This document shows, one piece after another, positions 44,579 to 53,591 of a stretch of 64,000 nt of DNA (positions within the stretch are counted from its first letter, which is position 1; every line of letters begins with the position of its first letter). The stretch spans positions 1 to 64,000 of the forward strand of contig JAGYOG010000007.1 in the NCBI GenBank assembly GCA_018399495.1, read 5' to 3'. Source of the DNA: Sphaerochaeta sp. Lineage in GTDB: Bacteria > Spirochaetota > Spirochaetia > Sphaerochaetales > Sphaerochaetaceae. The position numbers were made by a program, and so were the translations under genes. The notes under the pieces are model-generated. The model searched no databases. It had not been told where the DNA came from and saw nothing but the letters and a program-made list of their open reading frames with translations.

Positions 44579-45697
44579 ATGAAACGCACACCACTGTATG
44601 AGCGTTATAAGACGTATCCAAGGGTCAAATTGATTGACTTTGGGGGTTGGGAGTTACCCGTGCAATTTGAGACGGGAATTCTTGGTGAGCATGCTGCTGT
44701 ACGAAATCGTGCGGGTCTATTTGACGTTTCTCACATGGGTGAATGCAATGTCAGTGGGGAGACAGCTGCTTCCTATCTTGATTATCTTTGCACAAATACT
44801 ATCAGCGATATGCAGGTAGGTCAGTGTCGCTATACACTGATGTGCTATCCTGATGGAACGGTGGTGGATGACTTGCTCATCTATCGTCGCTCAGATATTT
44901 CTTTCATGATTGTTATGAATGCTTCAAATATTGAGAAAGACCTCCAATGGATAAAGGAAGGCAACCCCGAATCAGGGGAGTGCCCAATGGTGCAGGATAT
45001 TTCTGATGTTACAGTCCAATTAGCATTGCAAGGTCCCCTTGCTTCACAGATTCTCGCTCCTTTGGTACCTGACTGTGATAGCTTACAAACCTTTCACTTC
45101 CGAAGCCAATGTGAAGTGGGGGAGGTAATGGCACTCATCAGCCGAACAGGTTACACAGGAGAAGATGGATATGAACTGTACTGTGCTGCAGAGGATGGCC
45201 CACTTCTTTGGGACACTCTTTTGGAAGCAGGTGAATCCTTTGGCCTTATCTGTTGTGGACTAGGAAGTCGCGATACCTTGCGTATGGAGGCAAAGCTGCC
45301 GTTGTATGGTCATGAGATCAGCGACAGCATTACACCACTAGAAGCGAATCTTACCAGTTTTGTGAAACTCGAAAAGACAGATTTTTGTGGGAAAGAAGCT
45401 TTGGTCAAACAGAAAGAAGCAGGTGTGCCCAGAAGCCTGAGAGGTATTGAAATGGTGGAAAAAGCGGTTCCTCGTAGTGGATACCGTGTTTTTCTGGAAG
45501 ATGAGGATATCGGATATGTTACCAGTGGGACGAAGAGTCCTACCTTGGGAATCTTTTGTGCCTATATCCTGGTCAAACGAGAAACTGGACTTAAGTTCGG
45601 TGATACCGTGGAGATTGAAATACACGGACAACGTAAAAAGGCCAAGCTGGTGAAAACGCCTTTTTACAAGCATGGAGTGAAAAACAGCCAACTATAA
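44579..45697 (+). CDS. gcvT: Glycine cleavage system aminomethyltransferase (T protein)
   Basis: The 372-residue protein has the GcvT fold with QFETGILGEHAAVRNRAG, LFDVSHMGE and RTGYTGEDGYELYC. It transfers the methylene group from the H protein to tetrahydrofolate. No gcvH or gcvP is adjacent, so it may serve a dispersed system or a related folate reaction. It shares its stop with the ATG of the next gene (TAATG). Confidence 0.93.
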   Translation: MKRTPLYERYKTYPRVKLIDFGGWELPVQFETGILGEHAAVRNRAGLFDVSHMGECNVSGETAASYLDYLCTNTISDMQVGQCRYTLMCYPDGTVVDDLLIYRRSDISFMIVMNASNIEKDLQWIKEGNPESGECPMVQDISDVTVQLALQGPLASQILAPLVPDCDSLQTFHFRSQCEVGEVMALISRTGYTGEDGYELYCAAEDGPLLWDTLLEAGESFGLICCGLGSRDTLRMEAKLPLYGHEISDSITPLEANLTSFVKLEKTDFCGKEALVKQKEAGVPRSLRGIEMVEKAVPRSGYRVFLEDEDIGYVTSGTKSPTLGIFCAYILVKRETGLKFGDTVEIEIHGQRKKAKLVKTPFYKHGVKNSQL

Positions 45698-47001
45698 TGA
45701 AACGCATCCAAAATTATGCACCTGAAGGTTTCATCGCACTTGATAACTCCGCATTAATCTATCCACCCACTGAGGCTGTTTTCAATGCGAATACGTTCCG
45801 TGTCTCCATGGATTTCTCTTTCACCATCAAAAAAGTGATTCTGGAGCAGGCCTTGCATGACCTCTTGTACCGTTGTTCCTATGCCAAAATTCGTTTACAC
45901 ACCGGGTTTTTCTGGTACTACCTTTCTCCCAATGATGCTGAGCCTGTGGTGCACGAGGAGGGGAGTTATCCCAGTGGTAGGTTTGCCTTCAAGGAGAATA
46001 ATGGATATCTCTTCAAGGTGCTCTACAGTGAGCATCGTATAGCCTTGGAGTGTTTTCATGCACTTACTGATGGTTCAGGTGCAATGTCTTACCTTAAGCT
46101 GTTGGTCGAGCGGTATTGCCATCATGCGGGATTGCTACAGGCGAAATTTTCTAGTGGCTTGGATTACAAAGTACGTCCTACAAAGCAGGAGTTCAGTGAT
46201 CCGTTTCAACATCTCTATGACAAACGTGTGCCTTCATATCCTACAATCAGCAAGGCGTATCATCGCAAGGGAGATGGACCATTTGATGATCTTGTAAAAG
46301 TAATCAGTGCAACCATCCCGACTGATCAGATCAAGAAAAAAGCAAAGCAGCGATCACTTACCATAGGAGAGTATCTCTCAACAATATATCTCTATACTCT
46401 GCAACTGTTACAACAGAAAGAGATTCCTAATCAGAAGCAGCGTAAACCTATACGGCTTTCTGTTCCAATGAACCTAAGAAGAATATTCGGCTACGATACG
46501 ATGCGGAACTTTACCCTGTTTGCTGTAGTCGGTATCGAGCCAGCTCTGGGGTTCTATGAGTTTGATGAGATTGCCACGGAAGTCCATCTGCAGATGGTCC
46601 AAGCGCAGTCAAAGAAACGATTATTGAGTCAGATCAAGCGTAATGTATCTGGGGAGAGAACCCCTGCAATTCGGTTCGCTCCCATAGCCTTTAAAAACCC
46701 CCTGTTCAAGTTACTTTCCGATTTCCTTGGAGATGACCAATACAGCGGAGTAATTTCAAATCTTGGGTATGTCGCCTTTCCCCCTCAGTTGGAGGATAAG
46801 GTTGTGAGATGTGATTTTCATCTGAGCCCCGGGTTGTTGAACAAGATAAGCTTGGCGGTCATTGGCTGTCTTGATAAGATTGTGGTGAATTTCAACAGTT
46901 TCTATACAACAGACACCGAATTGGAGCGGCTTTTTTGTACTTTCTTGGTGGAAGATGGCATCCAAGTCGAAATTGCGACCAACAGGGAAGATAAGAGGTA
47001 A
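45697..47001 (+). CDS. Condensation/acyltransferase-like protein
   Basis: The 434-residue protein carries an HxxxDG-type motif in FHALTDGSGAMSYLKLLVER, as in alcohol acetyltransferases and condensation domains. The second half has RLSVPMNLRRIFG and FTLFAVVGIEP, typical of this fold. It probably joins an acyl group to an alcohol or an amine; the donor is unknown. It overlaps gcvT by one base and is followed by the zinc-ribbon membrane protein. Confidence 0.8.
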   Translation: MKRIQNYAPEGFIALDNSALIYPPTEAVFNANTFRVSMDFSFTIKKVILEQALHDLLYRCSYAKIRLHTGFFWYYLSPNDAEPVVHEEGSYPSGRFAFKENNGYLFKVLYSEHRIALECFHALTDGSGAMSYLKLLVERYCHHAGLLQAKFSSGLDYKVRPTKQEFSDPFQHLYDKRVPSYPTISKAYHRKGDGPFDDLVKVISATIPTDQIKKKAKQRSLTIGEYLSTIYLYTLQLLQQKEIPNQKQRKPIRLSVPMNLRRIFGYDTMRNFTLFAVVGIEPALGFYEFDEIATEVHLQMVQAQSKKRLLSQIKRNVSGERTPAIRFAPIAFKNPLFKLLSDFLGDDQYSGVISNLGYVAFPPQLEDKVVRCDFHLSPGLLNKISLAVIGCLDKIVVNFNSFYTTDTELERLFCTFLVEDGIQVEIATNREDKR

Positions 47002-47009
47002 AAGTAGCC

Positions 47010-47897
47010 ATGGCATATTGCGTACGATGTGGAGTTAAATTGCCTAGTGGGGCTAAGACCTGCCCATTATGTGGGACAGAGGTCCAGCTTCCACCTGGAA
47101 TGGAAGAAACACCTAGTGAACTACTCTTTGCTAAGAGGTTACCCCCAGAGGGAACTCGGGGAATTACCAAAGCAAGGAAAGGTCTAGTTGAATTAATTAT
47201 AGCTCTATTTGTAGTCAGTGAAATTACGGTTGGGGTCTCTCTCATTTTTTCTGGGGCTTTGGCTTATATGTTTATACCCTTGTTCTGTATCGCCATGGCT
47301 ACCGTAAGCTTGGTTTCCATTGTTCTAGCCAAGCCCCGCTATGTGAATAACGCTAGTTGGCAAAGCCTAATTGTTGCGCTGTTGTTGCTTGGTCTTGATG
47401 GGGCTGACTTTACTTGGAGTTGGTCTCTCATTGCTACTGGTGGAATTATCATGTTCTGGATGTACTGGGTGTTCCCATGGATCAAATGGACACAGAAGCA
47501 TGTGAAGAGTGGTATTGCTCTTGGCATAGTATCCACATTGTGCTATCTGGGGCTAATAAACTTGGTGGTCTCTGGTGCTCTTACCTGGTTCATGCCTGTA
47601 GCCATTCCCACACTACTTGCGTTGTTGGTGGGTACCTTGTTGTTCCTTTTCTGGTTTGCCAACCGGAAGGGAAACAGAATTCCCATTGCAGATATCGTAC
47701 TGGGGACAATGGTGGTATTTTTCAGTGCCAGTGCAGTTTTTGATGGTTCACTCACATACTATAAGACGGAGATATTTTCTCTTCGATGGGCAAGCAGTCT
47801 TTTGGTAGCAGCTATTGTTATCCTATTGTTCATGGTTGCTGTCTCGTTCTCTCTTCGTCTTAGGAGATATTTTACCAGTCATAACAGACATGACTAA
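47010..47897 (+). CDS. Zinc-ribbon membrane protein (DUF6320-like)
   Basis: The 295-residue protein starts MAYCVRCGVKLPSGAKTCPLCG, a four-Cys zinc ribbon, and continues with about eight membrane segments. Proteins with this layout often neighbour the acyltransferase-type gene found just upstream; the link is a family-level memory. Its stop overlaps that of the convergent ybaK gene. Confidence 0.7.
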   Translation: MAYCVRCGVKLPSGAKTCPLCGTEVQLPPGMEETPSELLFAKRLPPEGTRGITKARKGLVELIIALFVVSEITVGVSLIFSGALAYMFIPLFCIAMATVSLVSIVLAKPRYVNNASWQSLIVALLLLGLDGADFTWSWSLIATGGIIMFWMYWVFPWIKWTQKHVKSGIALGIVSTLCYLGLINLVVSGALTWFMPVAIPTLLALLVGTLLFLFWFANRKGNRIPIADIVLGTMVVFFSASAVFDGSLTYYKTEIFSLRWASSLLVAAIVILLFMVAVSFSLRLRRYFTSHNRHD

Positions 47898-48361
47898 GTA
47901 AAGTCTGCAAACTGCCCTTGTGTGGCCGATACGAGGTCCCCTGGCTTAATTTTCAGCTGCAACCCACGAGCCCCTGCGCTAACATGAATGTATGGTTCCA
48001 GTTGGGCAACTTCTTCGATGAAGATAGGGAATTGTTTTTTCATCCCCAAGGGGCTGCACCCCCCTCGAATATACCCCGTAACTGACTGTAGCCGGTCGAG
48101 CTTCAGCAGCTCGATATCCTTGCTCTCTGTTAAGGCTTTCACCTTCTTAAGACTGACAGAAAAATCCGCGGGAAGACAGAATATGAAGATTTGTTTCTCA
48201 CTATTTTCCACCACGATGGTTTTAAATACCTGGGAAGGTTCCAAACCAGCAACCTCACTTGCATGAACTGCATCGAGATGCTCTTCATCCCACGAGTATG
48301 TTACCACCTCATAGGGAATGTCTTGGGCTTCCAGAATTCTCATCGCATTGGTCTTTTTCAT
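47894..48361 (-). CDS. ybaK: Cys-tRNA(Pro)/Cys-tRNA(Cys) deacylase YbaK
   Basis: The 155-residue protein is a member of the YbaK/EbsC trans-editing family, with HASEVAGLEPSQVFKTI, VTGYIRGGCSPLG and SAGARGLQLKIKPGDL. It hydrolyses Cys from mischarged tRNA-Pro. A promoter-like TTGCAC-17-TAGGAT (48368-48396) stands six bases before the ATG, with AGGA also present, so it could be leaderless or weakly led. Confidence 0.93.
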   Translation of the reverse strand: MKKTNAMRILEAQDIPYEVVTYSWDEEHLDAVHASEVAGLEPSQVFKTIVVENSEKQIFIFCLPADFSVSLKKVKALTESKDIELLKLDRLQSVTGYIRGGCSPLGMKKQFPIFIEEVAQLEPYIHVSAGARGLQLKIKPGDLVSATQGQFADFT

Positions 48362-48406
48362 ACGAATATCCTAATACGTTGCAACGAGGTGTGCAAGCAA
48401 GGAAAA

Positions 48407-48424
48407 GGGGACCCGAAGGTCCCC
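48407..48424 (-). terminator. Terminator of the ABC transporter operon
   Basis: GGGGACC (48407-48413) pairs with GGTCCCC (48418-48424) around a tetraloop. On the minus strand the stem is followed by TTTTCC, a good Rho-independent end. Confidence 0.8.
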
Positions 48425-48450
48425 TCTTGTAGGTGGTTTTACCTGAGTGG

Positions 48451-49422
48451 TTATTTGTCATCAATGGCAAACGATGTTCCCAAGGCAGAAGGAGAAGCAA
48501 ATGAGCCTCTTTTCTTCTGGTTGATAATCGTCATAGCAGCCAATGCAACGAGTGTAATCAAATAAGGCGAGAATCCAAGGAACTGGCTGGGGATGACCAT
48601 CTTCAATCCAGCAGCCTGTAGGCTGAACTGCAAACTGGTAATACCACCAAAGACCAGTGTCCCAATTACTACACGTCCTGGATTCCAGGTTGAGAAGATA
48701 ACCAATGCGATGACAATCCAGCCTTTGCCGCTTGTCATGCCTTCATTCCAACTTGGGGTGAAACTCAGAGAGAGGCAAGCACCACCAAGTCCTGCAAGCA
48801 TACCACCAATTACGGTGTATACATAGCGGATCCTGGTAACCGAGATGCCCATTGAAGCAGCAGTTCTTGGATTTTCTCCTACAGCGCGGACCACCATGCC
48901 ATGCTTGGTCTTGTACATGAAGAACCAGGCAAAGGGGATAAGGATGTAGAGAGCATAGGTAAGCAAGCTTACATCAAATAGTGCCCCAATGATTGGGATA
49001 TCACTCAAGAATGGAATGGCAATGTTGCTGAACTTGTCAGGGATGTTCATGCCGGTGAGATTGTATCCGTTGGAAGCAGGTCCAAGTCGTTCCCCGAGGA
49101 AGTTGGCAAGTCCAGTACCGAACATGGTGATGGCAAGCCCTGCAGGAACTTGGTTTGCCCGCATCGTAATGCAGAGGAATGCATGGATGAGACTGAAAAA
49201 TCCCCCAACCAGCATAGCCATCATCAGCGCCAGATACAGATTCCCGGTATTGAATGCCGTGGAGAATCCTGCGAGAGCACCCATGAGCATAATACCTTCC
49301 ATTCCAAGGTTCAGTATTCCTGTTTTCTGGGTATATACTTCTCCCACTGTTGCATAGGCAAGGGAGGTACCCATGGCTAGTGTTGCCGCTAGTAGTTTCG
49401 TGATGAAATCAAGCATGTTCAT
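48451..49422 (-). CDS. ABC transporter permease (nucleoside/BMP type)
   Basis: The 323-residue protein has about nine membrane helices and the permease motif ENPRTAASMGISVTRIRY. It belongs to the inner-membrane branched-chain/ribose-type permeases in the nucleoside (NupQ/YufQ-like) branch. Start overlaps the upstream gene by four bases. It pairs with the other permease to form the channel. Confidence 0.9.
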   Translation of the reverse strand: MNMLDFITKLLAATLAMGTSLAYATVGEVYTQKTGILNLGMEGIMLMGALAGFSTAFNTGNLYLALMMAMLVGGFFSLIHAFLCITMRANQVPAGLAITMFGTGLANFLGERLGPASNGYNLTGMNIPDKFSNIAIPFLSDIPIIGALFDVSLLTYALYILIPFAWFFMYKTKHGMVVRAVGENPRTAASMGISVTRIRYVYTVIGGMLAGLGGACLSLSFTPSWNEGMTSGKGWIVIALVIFSTWNPGRVVIGTLVFGGITSLQFSLQAAGLKMVIPSQFLGFSPYLITLVALAAMTIINQKKRGSFASPSALGTSFAIDDK

Positions 49423-50486
49423 GCGGTAACCTCCTTACGGTTTTTTATGACTAGCAAACGGTACTCGATAAAAATATTACCAGCCAACAACGGGATAAGT
49501 ATCAAGCCTTGCAGCACTGCTCCCATTGCATTGGGCAGCTTCATGGTCATCTGTAATGCATCGCTACCAGTTTCAATGGCTGCCATGATGACTGAAACAA
49601 TAATGGATATGATTGGATTAAGACCGCTCATCCAAGCAATAATGATACCGGTGAAGCCGTATCCAGAATCCACTCCCTTGGTCAGCTGGTGCGTTACCGC
49701 TGCTGCATCAATTACACCTGCCAAACCAGCAATTGCACCACTGAGCAGCATGGCAAGAATAATATTCTTCTTGATCGAAACACCCTGACACTCTGCAGCC
49801 CTTTTGTTCTTTCCAATCATATTCAACTCGAAGCCCCAACGTGTCTTGTACAAGACAAACCAGAGGATCCCCACAAGGATTAGGGCAAAGAAGATGCCTC
49901 CATGTACTCGGCCCCAGATTCTAGGGAGCCAAGCTTCCTTGGGATAGAGTACGGTACCCATATTTCCCCGCGGAGCTTTCCATGCATTGAAATACAGATA
50001 TTCAGCAAAGCCGATAATGATGTAGTTCATCATCAAGGTGGTAAGTGTTTCATCCACACTCCACTGGGCTTTCAATACACCGGGTATACCTCCCCACATT
50101 GCTCCGAATAGGATTCCAACAACCATGCCGACAGGGAGCAGGAGGGTGGTCGGGAGGAATGTCCAGAACTGCATGACCCATGTAATACCGATGACTCCTC
50201 CGACGTACTGACCCTCAGCTCCAATGTTCCAGAACTTCAAACGGAAAGCAATTCCTACAGCGAGTCCGCAGAGGAGCAAGGGAATGGATTTAACCAATGT
50301 GTATTGTAACTTTGTTTGGCTGCCAAAAGCACCCTTGAGCATGGCTGCATAGGCTTGAAACGGGTTGGCATCAGAGATCAGTAACACGATGGCTCCCAGA
50401 ATAAAGGATACCAGCAGGCTGACTACAGGGACGAGTACCGCCATTCTAGTGGATCGGTAGTCGCGCTTTTCCAAGCGGAATTTCAT
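49419..50486 (-). CDS. ABC transporter permease (nucleoside/BMP type)
   Basis: The 355-residue protein has about ten membrane segments and the motif GFELNMIGKNKRAAECQGVS. It is the NupP/YufP-like partner. It overlaps both neighbours by four bases, so the three transporter genes are translationally coupled. Confidence 0.9.
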   Translation of the reverse strand: MKFRLEKRDYRSTRMAVLVPVVSLLVSFILGAIVLLISDANPFQAYAAMLKGAFGSQTKLQYTLVKSIPLLLCGLAVGIAFRLKFWNIGAEGQYVGGVIGITWVMQFWTFLPTTLLLPVGMVVGILFGAMWGGIPGVLKAQWSVDETLTTLMMNYIIIGFAEYLYFNAWKAPRGNMGTVLYPKEAWLPRIWGRVHGGIFFALILVGILWFVLYKTRWGFELNMIGKNKRAAECQGVSIKKNIILAMLLSGAIAGLAGVIDAAAVTHQLTKGVDSGYGFTGIIIAWMSGLNPIISIIVSVIMAAIETGSDALQMTMKLPNAMGAVLQGLILIPLLAGNIFIEYRLLVIKNRKEVTA

Positions 50487-52024
50487 ATATCTCTCCTTTC
50501 GACACCTGCCATCAACATGCCAAGTTCCTCTGTTTTTGCATCCTTTGCATCAACAATATCCATAATTCTCCCTTCAAACATGACTGCTATCTTGTCTGCC
50601 ACCATCAACAGCTCTTCCAGTTCCTCACTGACCAGCACGACGGCACACCCCTTATCTCTCTGTTTAATGATGTTTTGGCGGACCGCTTCAGTTGCCCCTA
50701 CATCAAGTCCCCTGGAAGGGTAGACTGCGACAAGGATTCCACCACAGGAGTCAATCTCACGGGCTAGAATTGTTTTCTGGATGTTTCCTCCGCTAAGAAA
50801 TTTGACCGAAGTGTCCTGGTTCGGGGTTTTAATGGTAAACAGATCAATGAGCCGGTCTGCAAACTTTCTGACCAAGCCACGCTTTATGATATTGTGAGCA
50901 GAGAGCTCACTGGTGCGGTATTTTTTCATGGAGAGGTTGTCGCCAACACTCATATCTCCGACCACCCCCATCCTTCCGCGGTCGGCCGGAATGTGGCTTA
51001 CCCCAGCTTTAATGACCTGCAACGGGGTCTTGTTTGTCATATCCTTCCCGTTGAGGGAAATGGTCCCGCCGTTGACCTTCAATAGACCTGTGAGAGCTTC
51101 ACTCAGCTGTTGTTGCCCATTGCCTGCCACACCAGCAACGCCGAAGATCTCACCTTCACGGACGGTAAATGAAATATTATCAAGAACCGGCTTGCCTCCT
51201 CCAACAGGGAGCGCCAGCAAGTCTTTTACCTCAATCTTGGTAGCCCCTGGGTTATAAGAACCTCTCTCAAGGGAGAAGAGGATATCACGGCCTACCATCA
51301 TATTTGCCAGATCTTGTACTCGTTCAATAGTCTTCGTGGGGCAGACTGAGACGCTCTTGCCCCGCCTCAGAACTTGGACGGTATGGCTGAACTCCATTAC
51401 CTCATCCATCTTGTGAGTAATGAATATGGCGCTCTTGCCTTCGGCGAGCATCTTTTTCAGAATTTCATTCAAATCTCTTGCTTCCCCAGGAGTCAACACT
51501 GCTGTAGGTTCATCAAGAATGAGAATGTCGGCACCGCGGTAGAGCAACTTCAATATTTCTACACGTTGTTGTTCTCCGACCGAAAGGTCCTGAATTATTT
51601 TATCCGGATAGACTTGCAAGCCATATCGCTTGCTCAGTTCCGTAATCTTTTCGCGTATCTCTGCCATGGGTGGTACAAAAGGAAGGCCCTTCATGCCCAA
51701 GACAATGTTTTCTGCTACACTCATGTTCCCTACCAGCATGAATTCCTGGTGGATCATACCTATTCCAAGGGCCATTGAGTCCTGAGGGGAGTTGATGTCT
51801 ACCAGCTCTCCCTTCACAAATATTTCCCCGCTGTCTGCTTGGTATAATCCAACCAACATATTCATCAGGGTACTTTTGCCGGCTCCATTCTCACCAAGCA
51901 AGGCGAGAACTTCTCCCCGGTGCAAGGCTAGGTCAACCTGGTCGTTTGCCAGTACTCCAGGGAAGTGTTTGGTTATATTGACCATTCGCACGACGGGTGT
52001 TTCGTCGGTGGTTAATTCACTCAT
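50483..52024 (-). CDS. ABC transporter ATP-binding protein with two ATPase domains
   Basis: The 513-residue protein is a tandem ATPase. The first half has GENGAGKST and LILDEPTAVLTPGEA. The second half has GVAGNGQQQLSEAL, where the Walker A lysine motif is degenerate as usual in this class, and VKFLSGGNIQKT. It powers uptake of nucleosides or related ligands. ATG at 52024 (MSELTTDETP) follows GTGGAAAGAAC. Confidence 0.93.
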   Translation of the reverse strand: MSELTTDETPVVRMVNITKHFPGVLANDQVDLALHRGEVLALLGENGAGKSTLMNMLVGLYQADSGEIFVKGELVDINSPQDSMALGIGMIHQEFMLVGNMSVAENIVLGMKGLPFVPPMAEIREKITELSKRYGLQVYPDKIIQDLSVGEQQRVEILKLLYRGADILILDEPTAVLTPGEARDLNEILKKMLAEGKSAIFITHKMDEVMEFSHTVQVLRRGKSVSVCPTKTIERVQDLANMMVGRDILFSLERGSYNPGATKIEVKDLLALPVGGGKPVLDNISFTVREGEIFGVAGVAGNGQQQLSEALTGLLKVNGGTISLNGKDMTNKTPLQVIKAGVSHIPADRGRMGVVGDMSVGDNLSMKKYRTSELSAHNIIKRGLVRKFADRLIDLFTIKTPNQDTSVKFLSGGNIQKTILAREIDSCGGILVAVYPSRGLDVGATEAVRQNIIKQRDKGCAVVLVSEELEELLMVADKIAVMFEGRIMDIVDAKDAKTEELGMLMAGVERRDI

Positions 52025-52083
52025 GTTCTTTCCACTTACATTTGCCTCAGAAATGAGGCAAGAAAAGTCTTGAATCAAGTAGA

Positions 52084-52101
52084 GGCGGGCAGTAGCCCGC
52101 C
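52084..52101 (-). terminator. Intercistronic hairpin after the binding-protein gene
   Basis: GGCGGGC (52084-52090) pairs with GCCCGCC (52095-52101) around AGTA. It has no T-tract. It lies between the binding-protein gene and the ATPase gene, where such hairpins usually protect upstream mRNA or reduce downstream expression. Confidence 0.6.
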
Positions 52102-52126
52102 CCTATCCAATAGGAAATAACGAATA

Positions 52127-53218
52127 TTAGACGCTTCCAACAACACCTTCGACAAACCAGTCCATGGTGAGCATTGCTTCGTCATTCATCTTCTCGCCAG
52201 TATTCTGGCGAAGTGAGCCGGTATTGTCTTTCAGTTCGCCCCAGAATACATCCCACTCGCCGTCGTGGATCTTATCCTGAACAGACATGACCTCATCGGC
52301 TACAGCCTCGGGTACCAATGGAGAAAGGGGAGAAAGGTGAATCATCTCGTCCTCAAGGCCACCCCAGTAGCTCTGGCTTTCCCATGTGCCATCAAGAGCA
52401 CTCTGGACAGCAGGAATCATGTAGTTGCCCCAGTTCCACATCGGGGAGACCAGCACGTGGTCATCACCAACGATCTTGCGGAAGTCAGCATTGTAACCGA
52501 TTGCGTACTTGCCGCGTTCGATGGCTGCCTTTGCAGGTTCAGTGGTATCCTGGTGTTGCGCAATGACATCACATCCCTGGTCGAGCAAAGCTACAGAGCC
52601 CTGGCGCTCGAGGGAAGGGTCAAACCAAGTATTGGTCCAGACGACAGTGACGGTTGCGTCAGGATTGACAGCACGTGCACCAAGGGTGAATGCGTTGATT
52701 CCACGTACAACCTCAGGGGTGTTGTATGCGCCAACAAAACCAATTTTTCCAGAAGAAGACATTTCAGCAGCAATTATACCGGAGAGGTAGCGCATCTGAT
52801 ACATTCTTCCGAAGTAGTTGGACATGTTGTCAGCGGAGAGATAACCAGAGCAGTGCTCGAAGTAGACATCAGGGTATCTCTCAGCAACATTAAGCATGTA
52901 CTGCTGGTAGTTGTAGGAGTTAGCGAAAATAATTTTGCAGCCTTCGTCAATAAGGTTCTCCATGACACGTTCGCTACTCTCATTTTCAGGAATTCCTTCC
53001 ATGCGAATGACCTCGACCTTGTCCCCAAAATGCTCTTCCATGGCGATGGTGCCTTGGTCATGCATATAAGAATACCCCATATCTCCAGGGGGGCTGATGT
53101 AGATGACACCTACCTTGAGTGGTGCATCTGCACTGACGGTGGCCTCTTTTGCTCCCTGTGCAAATACAAAGGAAGTAGCCAACAGCATGATTAACAGTAA
53201 GACAATGCTTTTTTTCAT
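52127..53218 (-). CDS. BMP-family ABC substrate-binding protein (PnrA-like)
   Basis: The 363-residue protein has a signal MKKSIVLLLIMLLATSFVFA and the PnrA/BMP fold: LKVGVIYISPPGDMGYSY, GCKIIFANSYNYQQY, GKIGFVGAYNTPEVVRGINA and GCDVIAQHQDTTEP. The family binds purine nucleosides in spirochaetes. The signal ends in AQG without a Cys at +1, so it appears secreted and not lipid-anchored. GGAGAG lies upstream of the ATG at 53218. Confidence 0.92.
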   Translation of the reverse strand: MKKSIVLLLIMLLATSFVFAQGAKEATVSADAPLKVGVIYISPPGDMGYSYMHDQGTIAMEEHFGDKVEVIRMEGIPENESSERVMENLIDEGCKIIFANSYNYQQYMLNVAERYPDVYFEHCSGYLSADNMSNYFGRMYQMRYLSGIIAAEMSSSGKIGFVGAYNTPEVVRGINAFTLGARAVNPDATVTVVWTNTWFDPSLERQGSVALLDQGCDVIAQHQDTTEPAKAAIERGKYAIGYNADFRKIVGDDHVLVSPMWNWGNYMIPAVQSALDGTWESQSYWGGLEDEMIHLSPLSPLVPEAVADEVMSVQDKIHDGEWDVFWGELKDNTGSLRQNTGEKMNDEAMLTMDWFVEGVVGSV

Positions 53219-53591
53219 GTTTCTCTCCTTACAAAAGATTGCGTGATGTCGTTGATAGTACTCGAAGAACCTCAACTGTTTCAAATTATACGGGACGTTT
53301 TTCCTGCTGTCAAAACAATATTGAGAAACCTTTAGCAATGGGAAACGCAGTTTGCTTAGTATATTTATAGGTAAATTTAAAAATGAACTAGGAAAAATTC
53401 ACTTTACCGAAATATGTATTTTTTTATGAATTTGTGCAGAAAGTAGGGCGACTGTGGGGGTATTTGTTGCAAAGGTAAAAAAATGTTGCATATTATAGTA
53501 TAAGGTGTAGTAAAATTGGTAATATAAGTAACTGGCTAACCCTTTCATGCAACAAAAATACAGTTGAATATAATCAAAATAGATGTGTAAG
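53219..53591. other. AT-rich gap upstream of the binding-protein gene
   Basis: The 373-base gap has the operon promoter at its near end and then 250 bases of AT-rich sequence up to the IS element. No ORF, riboswitch or repeat is recognised in the rest. Confidence 0.6.
53285..53313 (-). promoter_or_regulatory. Consensus promoter of the nucleoside ABC operon
   Basis: On the minus strand TTGACA (53308-53313), exactly 17 bases and TATAAT (53285-53290) match the sigma-70 consensus in full. It gives a leader of about 60 bases before the binding-protein ATG. Confidence 0.85.

Noticed and set aside
52265-53194. Plus-strand ORF of 309 codons
   Set aside because: It is antisense to the BMP-family binding protein, which has clear family motifs and a signal peptide.
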